This document shows, piece after piece, positions 38,506-47,426 of a DNA stretch of 64,000 nucleotides (within the stretch, counting starts at the first letter, position 1; every line of letters starts with the position of its first letter). Position numbers and translations under genes: made by a program. Source of the DNA: Halomonas sp. SpR1 (lineage in GTDB: Bacteria; Pseudomonadota; Gammaproteobacteria; Pseudomonadales; Halomonadaceae); assembly GCF_031010175.1 (NCBI RefSeq), contig NZ_JAUAMB010000001.1, positions 62,001-126,000 of the forward strand, in the 5' to 3' direction. The notes under the pieces were generated by a model. The model ran no database searches. It saw nothing but the letters and a program-made list of their open reading frames with translations, and was not told where the DNA came from.

Positions 38506-39434
38506 GCGCTGGCTCCTGGCGTTAGCGAGGCGGGGCGAGTAGAAAAATGCGTGTAGAGATGCTCAAGCGTGGGCGGTGATAGCTCGATGTCGTCGATATT
38601 CGGCATGGTGGTTAACTGACGTAGCACCTGCATTTTATTTTCCGCGGGCACGTTGACCTCAACACAGCGCTCATTGATAGGGGTAGGCTCAAGACACATG
38701 GCTTTCCAGAGCTGAGACTGCATGGCCAGCAAAGTGCCGTGGATACGAAACGTTAGCGGTAGCTGTGCTTCTTCGCGCAGTTGTTCAAGGCTGCCCAGGG
38801 CCAGGCGTCGCCCTTTGCCCAGGATCAAGGCGCGGTCAATATAGGGCTCGATACCGGGCAACACATGGGAAGAGAGCAGCACGCTACAGCCGTTATCGCG
38901 TAGAGCTTTTACCGCTTGATAAAAGTCGCGGGTGGCAGCGGGGTCAAGGCCGGTAGTGGGTTCATCCAGCAGCAATAGCTGGGGAGATCCTAGTAAAGCC
39001 TGGGCTAGACCAAGGCGCTGGCGCATGCCCTTGGAGTAGGTTTTAACGCGACGGTCGGCGGCTTCGACCAGGCCCACACGTTGGAGCAGAGCCGCGACCT
39101 GATGGCGTTTGGCTTGCTTGAGCCGAGCGAAGTATGTGAGCACTTCGCGCCCGGTAAGCTGTTCATAGAAAGTGACGTTTTCAGGAAGATATCCCAACTG
39201 ACGCCGCAGGCGTTCGGCATGTGGCCCATCTGGAGCGCCACCGAGGACGTCAACCTGGCCCGAGCAGGGCGCAATTAAGCCCAGGATAAGTTTCATGATG
39301 GTCGTCTTGCCAGCGCCGTTATGTCCCAGCAGAGCAAGCACCTCACCTTTTTCGATGGTGAGATCCATTTCGGCTAGGCGTACCAGCGCCCCGTGTCGTT
39401 TGGTAACGCGCTGTAGAGTTATCACTGGGTTCAT
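38502..39434 (-). CDS. nosF: ATP-binding protein of the NosDFY transporter
   Basis: 310 residues. Walker A LLGHNGAGKTT (36-46), signature KTYSKGMRQRLGLAQALLG, Walker B LLLLDEPTTGLD and switch His in LLSSHV. The C-terminal 90 residues form the regulatory extension common to NosF. Overlaps nosD by 4 bp at the start and nosY by 4 bp at the end, so translation is coupled. Confidence 0.96.
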   Translation of the reverse strand: MNPVITLQRVTKRHGALVRLAEMDLTIEKGEVLALLGHNGAGKTTIMKLILGLIAPCSGQVDVLGGAPDGPHAERLRRQLGYLPENVTFYEQLTGREVLTYFARLKQAKRHQVAALLQRVGLVEAADRRVKTYSKGMRQRLGLAQALLGSPQLLLLDEPTTGLDPAATRDFYQAVKALRDNGCSVLLSSHVLPGIEPYIDRALILGKGRRLALGSLEQLREEAQLPLTFRIHGTLLAMQSQLWKAMCLEPTPINERCVEVNVPAENKMQVLRQLTTMPNIDDIELSPPTLEHLYTHFSTRPASLTPGASA

Positions 39435-40729
39435 GAAGCATTTCCTTCTTGGTCGGGCACGCTCATCAGTGGTGCGCTGTCCTTGACCCCCGGGGGACGA
39501 AACACCGGGAACTGGCGCTGTACCCAGCGTAGCGCCAGCACCGCTGGGCTTTGCATCAACAGGCGCGCAGAGGGGTGGCGCCAGAGAAGATGATCCATGG
39601 CGTCGTTAGGCTCGTGTGCCGTATCGCCAAAGCCATCGTTGTCCAGATCCCAGCCCAGGTAGTCGCTCCAGTAATTGCCCGACCAATCCTGCTCACGGGT
39701 GGCGACATACATGACTTGCTGCTTATTGGCGATGAAGGCATTGCCCGCCATGAGGTTATCCTCTGAACCGGCGGTGAGATGGATGCCGATGTCGCTGGCT
39801 GCGAAACGGTTATTCTCGATACGATTGAACTGCGAGTTGTAAACGAACAGCGCCTTGCCGTCGCCGCCAGCGAGACGGCCCTCGCCATCTGCTCCCAGGG
39901 GCTGAGTGACGCCTTCTACACGGTTGCCGCTCAACAGGGAGTCGGTGATGTTGTTCATCAAGATGCCGTAGTTGTCGTCTGCTTCCGAACGGTTATCAAC
40001 GACTTCCAAGCGTTTGGATTGCATCAGGGCGTAGCCGGTTCGGGTTCGCTGGGTCAGGTTGCCTTCGAGACGATTGTCGAAGGAGTACATGTAGTGCACG
40101 CCATAGCGCAGGTCATGCAGGGTGTTGTCGCGCAGCACGTTGTGGCGGCTGCTGTCGAGATAGATGCCGTCGCGGGTTTGCGCAACATCGTTGGATTCGA
40201 TCATCGAGTGGCTAACGTTATAGAGATGAATGCCGTTGCCGCGATCTTGGGAACGCAGTTGGGTATCGCCACGAATGGTATTGCCTATCACACTGACGTC
40301 ATTGACAGCATCGAGCCAGATGCCGAAGCCAGGCCCGCTTAGCTGGTTATTTCGGATGGTACTACCGTGAGCGGAGGGCTCGACAAAAATAGCGGCCTCC
40401 AGTTCTGTCAGGTTATTCCCCCAGTCTTCAATTTGGACGCCTTCAAACATAATATCGGGAGCTGCCAGCACCACCGCATGGCCGTGGCCTCCTGCATCGA
40501 GGATGGCATGCAACTCGCCCCGGATATGCAGTGTGCGGTCAATAACCACACGCCCAGGGTAGCGCCCTGCAGGCAGCAGCAATTGATCGCCGTCGGTAGC
40601 CTGTTCGATCAGCGGCTGTAACGGCTCACCAGGCGTGGCGAGCCAGTCAGCGGCATAAACCCCGCTAGGCACCCAAAAAAGCCATAGCAGAGTCAGCAGG
40701 CAACCTAAATGGCCAGGGTGTCGTTTCAT
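39431..40729 (-). CDS. nosD: periplasmic copper-processing protein NosD
   Basis: 432 residues from ATG 40729 (GGGAGAACACC before it). Sec signal peptide to about residue 26 (LWLFWVPSGVYAA), then a right-handed parallel beta-helix with carbohydrate-binding-like repeats visible as N-x-I-x-x-N units (VSVIGNTIRGDT, NVLRDNTLHDL, DSLLSGNRVEG, NRIENNRFAASD). NosD is the periplasmic partner of NosFY in CuZ assembly. Confidence 0.95.
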   Translation of the reverse strand: MKRHPGHLGCLLTLLWLFWVPSGVYAADWLATPGEPLQPLIEQATDGDQLLLPAGRYPGRVVIDRTLHIRGELHAILDAGGHGHAVVLAAPDIMFEGVQIEDWGNNLTELEAAIFVEPSAHGSTIRNNQLSGPGFGIWLDAVNDVSVIGNTIRGDTQLRSQDRGNGIHLYNVSHSMIESNDVAQTRDGIYLDSSRHNVLRDNTLHDLRYGVHYMYSFDNRLEGNLTQRTRTGYALMQSKRLEVVDNRSEADDNYGILMNNITDSLLSGNRVEGVTQPLGADGEGRLAGGDGKALFVYNSQFNRIENNRFAASDIGIHLTAGSEDNLMAGNAFIANKQQVMYVATREQDWSGNYWSDYLGWDLDNDGFGDTAHEPNDAMDHLLWRHPSARLLMQSPAVLALRWVQRQFPVFRPPGVKDSAPLMSVPDQEGNAS

Positions 40730-40743
40730 GGTGTTCTCCCGCA

Positions 40744-40766
40744 GCGGGCCGAAGGAATCGGCCCGC
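40744..40766 (-). other. intercistronic hairpin nosZ/nosD
   Basis: GCGGGCCGA (40744-40752)/TCGGCCCGC (40758-40766), nine-bp perfect stem, five-base loop, in the 68-bp gap between nosZ and nosD. No T-run follows on the minus strand, so it is more likely to raise nosZ mRNA relative to nosDFYL than to end transcription fully. Confidence 0.7.
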
Positions 40767-40797
40767 ATTGTGTCGTCAGACTCCTGTCAGTGAGGCG

Positions 40798-42675
40798 TCA
40801 GGCGGGTTCGACTAGCATGCGACCAGTCATTTCCATATGCATCGCGTGGCAGAACCAGTTGCAGTAGTACCAGTGCACCCCGGGTTTGTTGGCGGTGAAG
40901 GTGACGCTAGCGGTCTGCTGAGGGCTGATCTCCATCTGCACACCGTGGTTGACCATGCAGAAGCCGTGGGTCAGATCCTCGACCTGATCAAGGTTGGTGA
41001 TGACTACGGTCACCTCATCGCCCTGTTTGACCCTGAATTCGGTCAGGCCAAATTGCGGTGCGATGGAGGTCATGTACACGCGTACTTGATTGCCATCGCG
41101 GATTACCTTGCTTTCGCCTTCCAGGTTCACGCCATCCGCCTCGGCCATGGCCACGGTCTCGGCAAAGAAGGGGTCGTCTCGTGTCCATACTCGGCTCGGG
41201 TTGATCTGGTCGGCACGTACCAGAATGCAGTCGTGGGGCTCGGCATAAGTGGGGCCGTCATGCACCAGTTTCATTTCTTCCCCGGAAATATCGATCAACT
41301 GATCGTTTTCAGGGTGCAAAGGGCCTACCGGCAGGAAACGGTCTTTGGAAAACTTCGACAGCACTACCAGCCACTTGCCGTCGGCGTCCCGGGACTCGGT
41401 AAGGCTGGCGTGGTTGTGTCCTGGTTGGTAGTGCACGTCGAGCTTCTGACGCAGGTAGTTGACGTCTTCGCCATTGTAGTGGCGAATGGCATCCTCAATA
41501 TTCCACTTGGCTACCTGGCTATCGATAAACAGCGTGGTATAGGCGTTGCCCCGGCCATCGTAGGTAGTGTGAAGCGGGCCCAAGCCCAGTTCAGGTTCAC
41601 CCACGATGGTATCGCGCGGTTCGATACTGTCGTCGAACAGCTTAGGCAACTTGTCGATGGCGATGATCGAACAGGTGGGAGACAGCTTGCCGTTGGCGAT
41701 GAAATATTTCCCATCCGGTGAGGTATTCACGCCGTGGGGGTTCTTGGGAATCGGAATGTAACGTGTCAACTGCGAACCTTTGCGCCCATCCAGCACCGGT
41801 ACGCTTGATTCACCCAGGGTCTTGTAGCTCCCGGCCGCCACTGCGGCTTCAATCGCTTCAACATCGAACACTACGACCCAGTCGCGCTCGTTACGCATGG
41901 TTTCGGTCAGGGTCATGCCCTTTTCCGAGTTGTAGCAGGTAGAGGCGACGAAGCGGCCAGTATAGTCGGCATCTGTGTTGTCGAGGTTGCCATCGACGAT
42001 CACCTGCCAAGCCACGTCCATGCTTTCAGCATCGATAGCGTTGAACATAGTGAAGTAGTTGTCGGGGGTCTCCAGGTCGCGGCCGTCATTGATCTGGGGG
42101 ATCGGCAGCTCAGCATTGGCGAAGACGTACTTGGTGTAAGGCACTTTCTGCAGGCGCAAGCCGTGAATCGCCTGGACGTTGGGGATGGTTGTGATCTTAT
42201 CCGTCTTCATGATATCGAGACGAATGCGCGCAACGCGGGTGTTAGCCTTGTCGTTGATAAATAGGTACTTGCCGTCGTAGCTGCCCTCGGTCATGGATAT
42301 ATGGGGGTGGTGGCAGTCGCCGTTGAGGAAATGGCTTGATTCGCCGAGTATCCGCTTCGACTCGTTGCTGATTCCCCAGCCGGAGGCGCTATCCACGTTG
42401 AACACTGGAATGCGCATCAGTTCGCGCATTGACGGCACGCCGAGTACTCGAACCTCGCCGGAGTGGCCCCCGCTCCAGAAACCGTAGTATTCATCAAGTT
42501 CACCTGGCGCAACCTCGATACCGTTGCCGCCAGCCGCCTGTACCTGCCGGCTGTTGAGCAGCGCCCCCGCGCCGAAACCTCCGGCCAGGCCTGCCCCGGC
42601 AACACCAGTAACGGCGGTATTACGCAAGAAGTGGCGGCGGCCGATGTTCTCGATATGGTCTTTTTTATCGCTCAT
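40798..42675 (-). CDS. nosZ: nitrous oxide reductase
   Basis: Periplasmic copper enzyme reducing N2O to N2. 625 residues from ATG 42675. Twin-arginine signal peptide ([22 protein letters not shown]), then a seven-bladed beta-propeller with the CuZ histidines ([20 protein letters not shown]...[27 protein letters not shown]). A cupredoxin domain carries the CuA motif [13 protein letters not shown] near the C-terminus. This is the clade I, Tat-exported form, in keeping with nosR and NosDFYL here. Confidence 0.98.
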   Translation of the reverse strand: MSDKKDHIENIGRRHFLRNTAVTGVAGAGLAGGFGAGALLNSRQVQAAGGNGIEVAPGELDEYYGFWSGGHSGEVRVLGVPSMRELMRIPVFNVDSASGWGISNESKRILGESSHFLNGDCHHPHISMTEGSYDGKYLFINDKANTRVARIRLDIMKTDKITTIPNVQAIHGLRLQKVPYTKYVFANAELPIPQINDGRDLETPDNYFTMFNAIDAESMDVAWQVIVDGNLDNTDADYTGRFVASTCYNSEKGMTLTETMRNERDWVVVFDVEAIEAAVAAGSYKTLGESSVPVLDGRKGSQLTRYIPIPKNPHGVNTSPDGKYFIANGKLSPTCSIIAIDKLPKLFDDSIEPRDTIVGEPELGLGPLHTTYDGRGNAYTTLFIDSQVAKWNIEDAIRHYNGEDVNYLRQKLDVHYQPGHNHASLTESRDADGKWLVVLSKFSKDRFLPVGPLHPENDQLIDISGEEMKLVHDGPTYAEPHDCILVRADQINPSRVWTRDDPFFAETVAMAEADGVNLEGESKVIRDGNQVRVYMTSIAPQFGLTEFRVKQGDEVTVVITNLDQVEDLTHGFCMVNHGVQMEISPQQTASVTFTANKPGVHWYYCNWFCHAMHMEMTGRMLVEPA

Positions 42676-42692
42676 GTTTGATTCCCCTGGGG

Positions 42693-44837
42693 TCATTCTT
42701 GCTGGTGAAGAGGGATGCGTTGCCATTCGGCCTGTTGACCGGTGGCGGTATCCCGCTGGGTCTCAACGCTATTGCCGCGCGATGACATCTTGGTTGCTTT
42801 GTCGAAGCGCTTGCGGCGCTTGACCATGGGCGGGCAACGCTGGTCGTCGTGGTAGGTCACTTGGCAGTCGAGACAGTAGTGGCACTCATTGGCATTGATG
42901 CGGCCGTCCGGGTGGATGGCGGCCACTTCGCACTCATTGGCACAGATCTGGCACGGCGTACCGCAGCTACCGCGGTGGCGCTTGAGCCAGTCGAACAGGC
43001 GTAGGCGAGAGGGGATTGCCAACCCGGCGCCTAACGGGCACAGATAGCGGCAATAGAATTTGTGGTTGAAGGCAGAAATCGCCACCAAGCCCAGGGCATA
43101 AACAATGAAGGCCCAGTCACGTTGGAAACGCAGTGTGATCGCAGTCTTGAACGGCTCCACCTCGGCGTAGCGTTCGGCGGTGCCGAGCGAATGTAGCGAG
43201 ACAGCGAACAGGGCCAGCAGGATAATGTACTTGATCGCCCAGAGCCGCTCATGAAGGCCGAAAGGTACTTCTATCTGCTTTACTTTAAGTTTGCGTGCGA
43301 TCTGGTTGACCAAATCCTGCAAGGCGCCGAAGGGGCATAGCCAGCCACAGAACACGCCGCGCCCCCACAGCAGCAAGCTCACCGCCACAAACGACCAGAG
43401 GATGAACAGCATTGGATCGATAAGAAACGACGACCAACTGAAGCCACTGATCAGCGAATTGGTGAAGGTCAGGATATTGACGACTGAAAGCTGGGCCAGC
43501 GAGTACCAACCAATAAAGACCAGGGTGTAGACCTTGAATCCCTGACGCAGCGGATTCAGTACCCTTGGGTGACGCGCCAGCACGTCCTGGAATAGCATGA
43601 TGCCGGTGAGTACCAATAAGCTGGCACCCAGTACTCCAATCTGAAATGCTTTGTCCCGCCATACCTGCACCCAGATAGGCTCTTCCACAGGTGGCTCAGG
43701 CCGCTCTATATAGGCTTCGGGAATACTGTAATCGGCACTGAAGCGACTGAATTCGGTGTCCAAAGGGCCAGATGCGCGGCGTACCAGTAATTCCAGCTGC
43801 CAGGGTTGCCCGGGGTCAAAGCCCGCTTCTTCGCGAACGATGAAGATATCGCGCTCGGCCAATGAGGGCGCACCGTCGAGAGCCAGATCACCCAGACGGA
43901 TGTGATCGCAATCATGAAAGCTGACTCGGGTATTGCCCTGGGAAAGCTCGATGCGATCAAAGATGCCGCCGCGCACATACCCAGAGCCCTTAAAGGAGTA
44001 GTCGCCCCGGCCCATGACGGCAACGGCATGCTCGTCAGGCCCCAGCTCGGCCATAAGCTGCTCATAGCCGGTATCGCCCAGCAGGTTGCGGCCAGCGGTT
44101 GGTGGGTTGAGGTAGGTGTAAAACAGCTCGATGAAGGTCTTATCAGACGGCTGTGGCGAGCGAAGGTAATCTTCGGCAGGCGTGCCAGCAAAGCTTTCAT
44201 CGACCTCGCCATGGGTAAGATGCAGGCGGCGAATGGTGCCGTCGCCGGTCAGTTCTTTCCAGTCGGCGGGGGCGAAAACATCGTCGCGTACCTGCGCCGC
44301 CGGGGTGAGCGATAGGTCGGCAATCAACTGCTGTTCGGCGGCCACTTGCCTGGCACTGCGCATGATGGTGTCGCTAACGACGATGACGGTCACCGTCGCG
44401 CCAGAGATGGCGTCGAGATTGTCGCCGACCCTGAGCCTGTCATTAACGTGGGCCGATAAGTGCTCATTGGCGAAGCTATTCAGCTTCGACTCGGGAATGC
44501 CCACCAGCATGATCGGCTCTGAATGACTGAGGACGTCGGCCTGAACAATACGTCCATCCAGGTCTATTGCTACCAGCATATTGACCGGTTTGCCCGAGTA
44601 GGCAGGGATTGGAGCGACCTCTACACTCTCAAAAGCATAACCGAGCAGTTGACCGTCGCCATCAAGCACCTGGCTTACTGGCCACTGGGAATCCGCTGCC
44701 TCAAGGCGCTCGGCATTGGGAAACCCCTCGCGCACCTGCTCCAGTTCGATGGCTTGGGCGGGCAGTGTTATTGCCAGGAGTAGCAGTAAGCTAATCCAGA
44801 TGCCGGTAATACGGCGCGGGTAAGCCACAGGGGGCAT
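42693..44837 (-). CDS. nosR: NosR, membrane flavo-iron-sulphur protein for N2O reduction
   Basis: 714 residues from ATG 44837. Signal helix ([18 protein letters not shown]), periplasmic FMN-binding domain with the covalent flavinylation motif DAISGATVT, six membrane helices with [13 protein letters not shown] and [10 protein letters not shown] loops (the CxxxCP pairs), and a C-terminal ferredoxin part ([28 protein letters not shown]) for two [4Fe-4S] clusters. Supplies electrons and expression control to NosZ. 17 bp upstream of nosZ. Confidence 0.97.
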   Translation of the reverse strand: MPPVAYPRRITGIWISLLLLLAITLPAQAIELEQVREGFPNAERLEAADSQWPVSQVLDGDGQLLGYAFESVEVAPIPAYSGKPVNMLVAIDLDGRIVQADVLSHSEPIMLVGIPESKLNSFANEHLSAHVNDRLRVGDNLDAISGATVTVIVVSDTIMRSARQVAAEQQLIADLSLTPAAQVRDDVFAPADWKELTGDGTIRRLHLTHGEVDESFAGTPAEDYLRSPQPSDKTFIELFYTYLNPPTAGRNLLGDTGYEQLMAELGPDEHAVAVMGRGDYSFKGSGYVRGGIFDRIELSQGNTRVSFHDCDHIRLGDLALDGAPSLAERDIFIVREEAGFDPGQPWQLELLVRRASGPLDTEFSRFSADYSIPEAYIERPEPPVEEPIWVQVWRDKAFQIGVLGASLLVLTGIMLFQDVLARHPRVLNPLRQGFKVYTLVFIGWYSLAQLSVVNILTFTNSLISGFSWSSFLIDPMLFILWSFVAVSLLLWGRGVFCGWLCPFGALQDLVNQIARKLKVKQIEVPFGLHERLWAIKYIILLALFAVSLHSLGTAERYAEVEPFKTAITLRFQRDWAFIVYALGLVAISAFNHKFYCRYLCPLGAGLAIPSRLRLFDWLKRHRGSCGTPCQICANECEVAAIHPDGRINANECHYCLDCQVTYHDDQRCPPMVKRRKRFDKATKMSSRGNSVETQRDTATGQQAEWQRIPLHQQE

Positions 44838-44863
44838 CGTGGTTTCCTTTCGGGTCAAGAGCG

Positions 44864-45166
44864 TTATAGAACCGGTTCTAGCAAGTGGTCGACGGCAGCT
44901 TTCACTTCGTCATCGCTCAAGCCCAATTGACCTCCCTTCGGCGGCATTGCCTGAAAACCGTTAATAGCGTGGTCGTACAGAGTGTCCGTGCCCTTTTCCA
45001 GGCGTGGCTCCCAGTGCTCGGCATTGCCACGAATGGGAGCTCCCGCGGCACCTGTCATGTGGCAAGCCATGCAGGCTTGGTTATAGGTGGCTTCGCCATC
45101 CGCATGAGCGGTAATCGAAATAGAAGCAACAACACCGAGCAACAGCATGGACGCGAGGGTTTTCAT
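44864..45166 (-). CDS. small c-type cytochrome heading the nos operon
   Basis: 100 residues from ATG 45166 (AAGGAATAC ribosome site). Signal peptide MKTLASMLLLGVVASISITAHA, one haem site CMACH (32-36) and distal Met in FQAMPPKGGQLGLSDDEV; class I cytochrome, cytochrome c5-like. Likely electron donor to NosZ or partner of NosR. 26 bp before nosR, so the first gene of the transcript. Confidence 0.88.
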   Translation of the reverse strand: MKTLASMLLLGVVASISITAHADGEATYNQACMACHMTGAAGAPIRGNAEHWEPRLEKGTDTLYDHAINGFQAMPPKGGQLGLSDDEVKAAVDHLLEPVL

Positions 45167-45177
45167 TGAAGTATTCC

Positions 45178-45188
45178 TTATGCATCTT
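45178..45188 (-). promoter_or_regulatory. NsrR half-site before the nos cytochrome
   Basis: TTATGCATCTT on the plus strand (AAGATGCATAA in the direction of the operon), one arm of the AAGATGYATTT NsrR motif. It lies just upstream of the ribosome site of the cytochrome gene, where bound repressor would block transcription. Confidence 0.5.
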
Positions 45189-45317
45189 TTGGGTTGAAAT
45201 TGCCGATTCGGCAACGTGGCAATGTGGTTTATAGAGGGATACGGGTTGCTGGATACCGATTTCTCAAGTACGAGAAAAGGTATGAAGTTCACTTTAAAGA
45301 AAGGAGGGGAACTTATG

Positions 45318-45331
45318 TTGACCTAGATCAT
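45318..45331. promoter_or_regulatory. FNR/Dnr-type box upstream of nos
   Basis: TTGAC CTAG ATCAT, one mismatch to the FNR/Dnr pattern TTGAY-N4-RTCAA, 150 bp upstream of the cytochrome start. Confidence 0.7.
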
Positions 45332-45344
45332 TTTTAGACTCGTG

Positions 45345-45381
45345 TACCCCTACAGAGCACTGGCTTACCCCTTAGTGGGTA
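45345..45381. promoter_or_regulatory. NarL heptamers upstream of nos
   Basis: TACCCCT at 45345-45351, then TACCCCT TA GTGGGTA at 45366-45381, a 7-2-7 arrangement with one mismatch in the right arm. Together with the FNR box this suggests anaerobic plus nitrate control of nos. Confidence 0.55.
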
Positions 45382-45489
45382 GGTGATAACGTCAGTCGTT
45401 ATAGTGATTGCAACTCGAAATTCAGACGATTGGCAATGCACCACGGCGCTTATGGGCGTGGCGATGTAGAGATGGTTTTACAGCAAGGA

Positions 45490-45840
45490 TTATTTCAACA
45501 TGTTCAAGTACTGACGCAGCACTTCGGCATTATTGCGGCGCTCGTCCTTAGAGGCAAACACCAGAGTAACCCGCTCTTTCTTGGCACGTTGTGCAAGCTC
45601 ACGAAGAGCCTCGCGATAGGGCGTTAACTCTTTGAGGTAGCGACGGCGGAAGTCACTCCAGTCGAGAGAGCCATTATGAAACACTTTGCGAAGCTCGCTG
45701 CTTGGGGCGACCTCCTTGCGCCATTCATCGATTTTGGCTTCTTCCTTGGACACCCCACGCGGCCAGATTCCGTCGACTAGGACACGATAACCATCGTTGC
45801 TGTGAGGTGTCTCGTAGGCACGTTTCAATTCGATACTCAT
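45490..45840 (-). CDS. DUF488 family protein, copy 2
   Basis: 116 residues from ATG 45840 (GAGGTAACG before it); the frame also extends to 45870. MSIELKRAYETPHSNDGYRVLVDGIWPRGVSKEEAKIDEWRKEVAPSSELRKVF is a typical DUF488 N-terminus. It corresponds to the first copy at 27132 (GARVLVDRLWPSGVSR). Second gene of the unit beginning with the Yip1 copy 2 (69-bp gap). Confidence 0.9.
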   Translation of the reverse strand: MSIELKRAYETPHSNDGYRVLVDGIWPRGVSKEEAKIDEWRKEVAPSSELRKVFHNGSLDWSDFRRRYLKELTPYREALRELAQRAKKERVTLVFASKDERRNNAEVLRQYLNMLK

Positions 45841-45909
45841 CGTTACCTCGTTAGTCACTGGGTTACTCAATAAACCTAGCTAATTAATAGCTCCCGTTCT
45901 ACCTGAACC

Positions 45910-46476
45910 TTAGTACGCCCAAACAATCGCCATTAGTAAACCCCACGCCAACACCCCGGCGGCCATAACGGTGTAAGTAGCGGACATCGTTGTTACGTCA
46001 TTTGTTGAGCGTTTACACAGAGCTTGCAGCCCGTGGTAGACCAAGCTGCAAGAGATACCTAGTGCCACCAGCACTACCAGAGCATTGAACAACAGGCTGG
46101 GGATTAACAGAGCAATCGCTGCTGACCAAAGTGGCAAAGGTGCTAGGGCTGCCACCAAATAAGCGTCGTGGTAGCTAATCGATAGATCGCGATCGCTATT
46201 GACCACCGCATGAATTAGCCAGCCCATTACCAAGAAGGTGAGCAGTTCAGCCAGGAACAGAATGGTGGTGATGAAGCGCCACTGCCGGTCAGCGAAGCCC
46301 GGTGCGAAGATATCCCCGTAGTGGGTGCCAGCGTAATAGAGCATCACGGGAGGTAACAACGACATGGGCAGCACGATGCACCAAGCTAGAGTGGCGATTG
46401 AAGGATGGCGTTGCTGGAGGTCTTTCCACCCTGCTAAATGAGAAAAGGGCAGTTGAATAATGGTTAGAGGGTTCAT
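45910..46476 (-). CDS. Yip1-family membrane protein, copy 2
   Basis: 188 residues with five to six helices, the paralogue of 27647-28219: PMSLLPPVMLYYAGTHY, WRFITTILFLAELL, ISYHDAYLVAALAPLPL and GISCSLVYHGLQALC are shared almost word for word. Upstream is the perfect palindrome at 46517. It is divergent from norC and transcribed with DUF488 copy 2. Function unknown. Confidence 0.88.
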   Translation of the reverse strand: MNPLTIIQLPFSHLAGWKDLQQRHPSIATLAWCIVLPMSLLPPVMLYYAGTHYGDIFAPGFADRQWRFITTILFLAELLTFLVMGWLIHAVVNSDRDLSISYHDAYLVAALAPLPLWSAAIALLIPSLLFNALVVLVALGISCSLVYHGLQALCKRSTNDVTTMSATYTVMAAGVLAWGLLMAIVWAY

Positions 46477-46516
46477 TGTCTAGCCTCGCGGTCAGTTGTG
46501 ATCGTTATAGGTTTAA

Positions 46517-46535
46517 AATATCACAATGTGATATT
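46517..46535. promoter_or_regulatory. perfect operator-like palindrome upstream of Yip1 copy 2
   Basis: AATATCACA A TGTGATATT, a 19-bp perfect inverted repeat 41 bp before the Yip1 start. Its core TATCA-N5-TGATA also occurs before Yip1 copy 1 (28259). Not an FNR, NarL, NsrR or CRP pattern, and MarR-type in size. Confidence 0.65.
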
Positions 46536-46804
46536 AATGTTCAGAATTAAGGCATATTGGTATTTTGTCAAGAGTGAAATTTAATTCATCCTGTTTTAAG
46601 AGAGCGTCACCCACATCAGCAGCATTGGCATATGCCCGTCTGGAACCTGAGAAGTCATAGCATCGCTTCCCTTCCCTCTGAAGCTGCTAAGCACTGGTGC
46701 AAATCGTACAGAGTGCTCGTACATGCTTATTAAGAACAAGCTGCGTTCTTGCTCTTTTCAATTAGCAATATTGAATGTGACAAAGTTTTTGCTCTTGCCA
46801 AAAA

Positions 46805-46818
46805 TTGATCTGTGGCAA
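46805..46818. promoter_or_regulatory. FNR/Dnr-type box upstream of norC
   Basis: TTGAT CTGT GGCAA; left arm perfect, right arm two mismatches. 118 bp before norC. Confidence 0.5.
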
Positions 46819-46848
46819 GGTTGCCAGGGGTGTTCTTCTGCTAACATT

Positions 46849-46871
46849 AAAATGTAAATAATATGCATCTT
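46849..46871. promoter_or_regulatory. NsrR site upstream of norC
   Basis: 23 bp matching about 18 of 22 positions of the dyad AAGATGCATTT-N-AAATGCATCTT; right arm ATGCATCTT perfect. About 65 bp before norC, downstream of the Dnr-type box, in the position of a repressor site. Confidence 0.7.
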
Positions 46872-46935
46872 AAAAAATAATGCCTTTCGGCTTGCCAGCC
46901 AAAGGCCTATCAAGTCTAGCAAGGGAGTATGGCTT

Positions 46936-47388
46936 ATGGCTGATGGAATGACTAAATCAGCGGCCCGCAATATTTTCTACGGTGGTTCGTTGTTCTTCTT
47001 CCTGCTATTTGCTGCGCTAACGGCTCATAGCCATTGGTACATGGCCAATGTCTCTACCGACAGTGAAGGCCTTACCGAGTCCGTGAAGCATGGCAAAGAA
47101 GTGTGGGAAAAAAGTATGTGTATCAACTGCCATAGCATCATGGGGGAAGGCGCCTACTTTGCTCCTGAGTTGGGAAACGTCTGGGAGCGTTATGGCGGCC
47201 ATAAAAATCCTGAGGCCGCTCGAGCAGGTATTAATGCCTGGATTCGTGCCCAGCCATTGGGGATCGAAGGTCGCCGCCAGATGCCCGCCTATGACTTTAG
47301 CGAAGAAGAGATGAACTCGTTAATCGACTTCCTAGAGTGGACAGATAGCATCGACGACCAGGACTGGCCCCCGCATCCTGCTGGCTAA
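46936..47388 (+). CDS. norC: nitric oxide reductase cytochrome c subunit
   Basis: 150 residues. One N-terminal membrane anchor (IFYGGSLFFFLLFAALTAHS) and one haem site CINCH (62-66) with axial Met in RQMPAYDFS; NWLDGEG-type end not needed. NorC passes electrons to NorB in the cytoplasmic membrane. It begins the nor operon and lies 38 bp before norB. Confidence 0.97.
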   Translation: MADGMTKSAARNIFYGGSLFFFLLFAALTAHSHWYMANVSTDSEGLTESVKHGKEVWEKSMCINCHSIMGEGAYFAPELGNVWERYGGHKNPEAARAGINAWIRAQPLGIEGRRQMPAYDFSEEEMNSLIDFLEWTDSIDDQDWPPHPAG

Positions 47389-47426
47389 AACACCCAGACA
47401 GCGGATGAATAAAGGAGAACCGCACA

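Noticed and set aside
40837-41721. 294-codon plus-strand frame inside nosZ
   Set aside because: Antisense to the CuA and propeller regions of nosZ; no family features.
46517-46535. CRP/FNR site
   Set aside because: The arms TCACA and TGTGA are in the opposite order and spacing to CRP (TGTGA-N6-TCACA), and there is no TTGAT arm for FNR.
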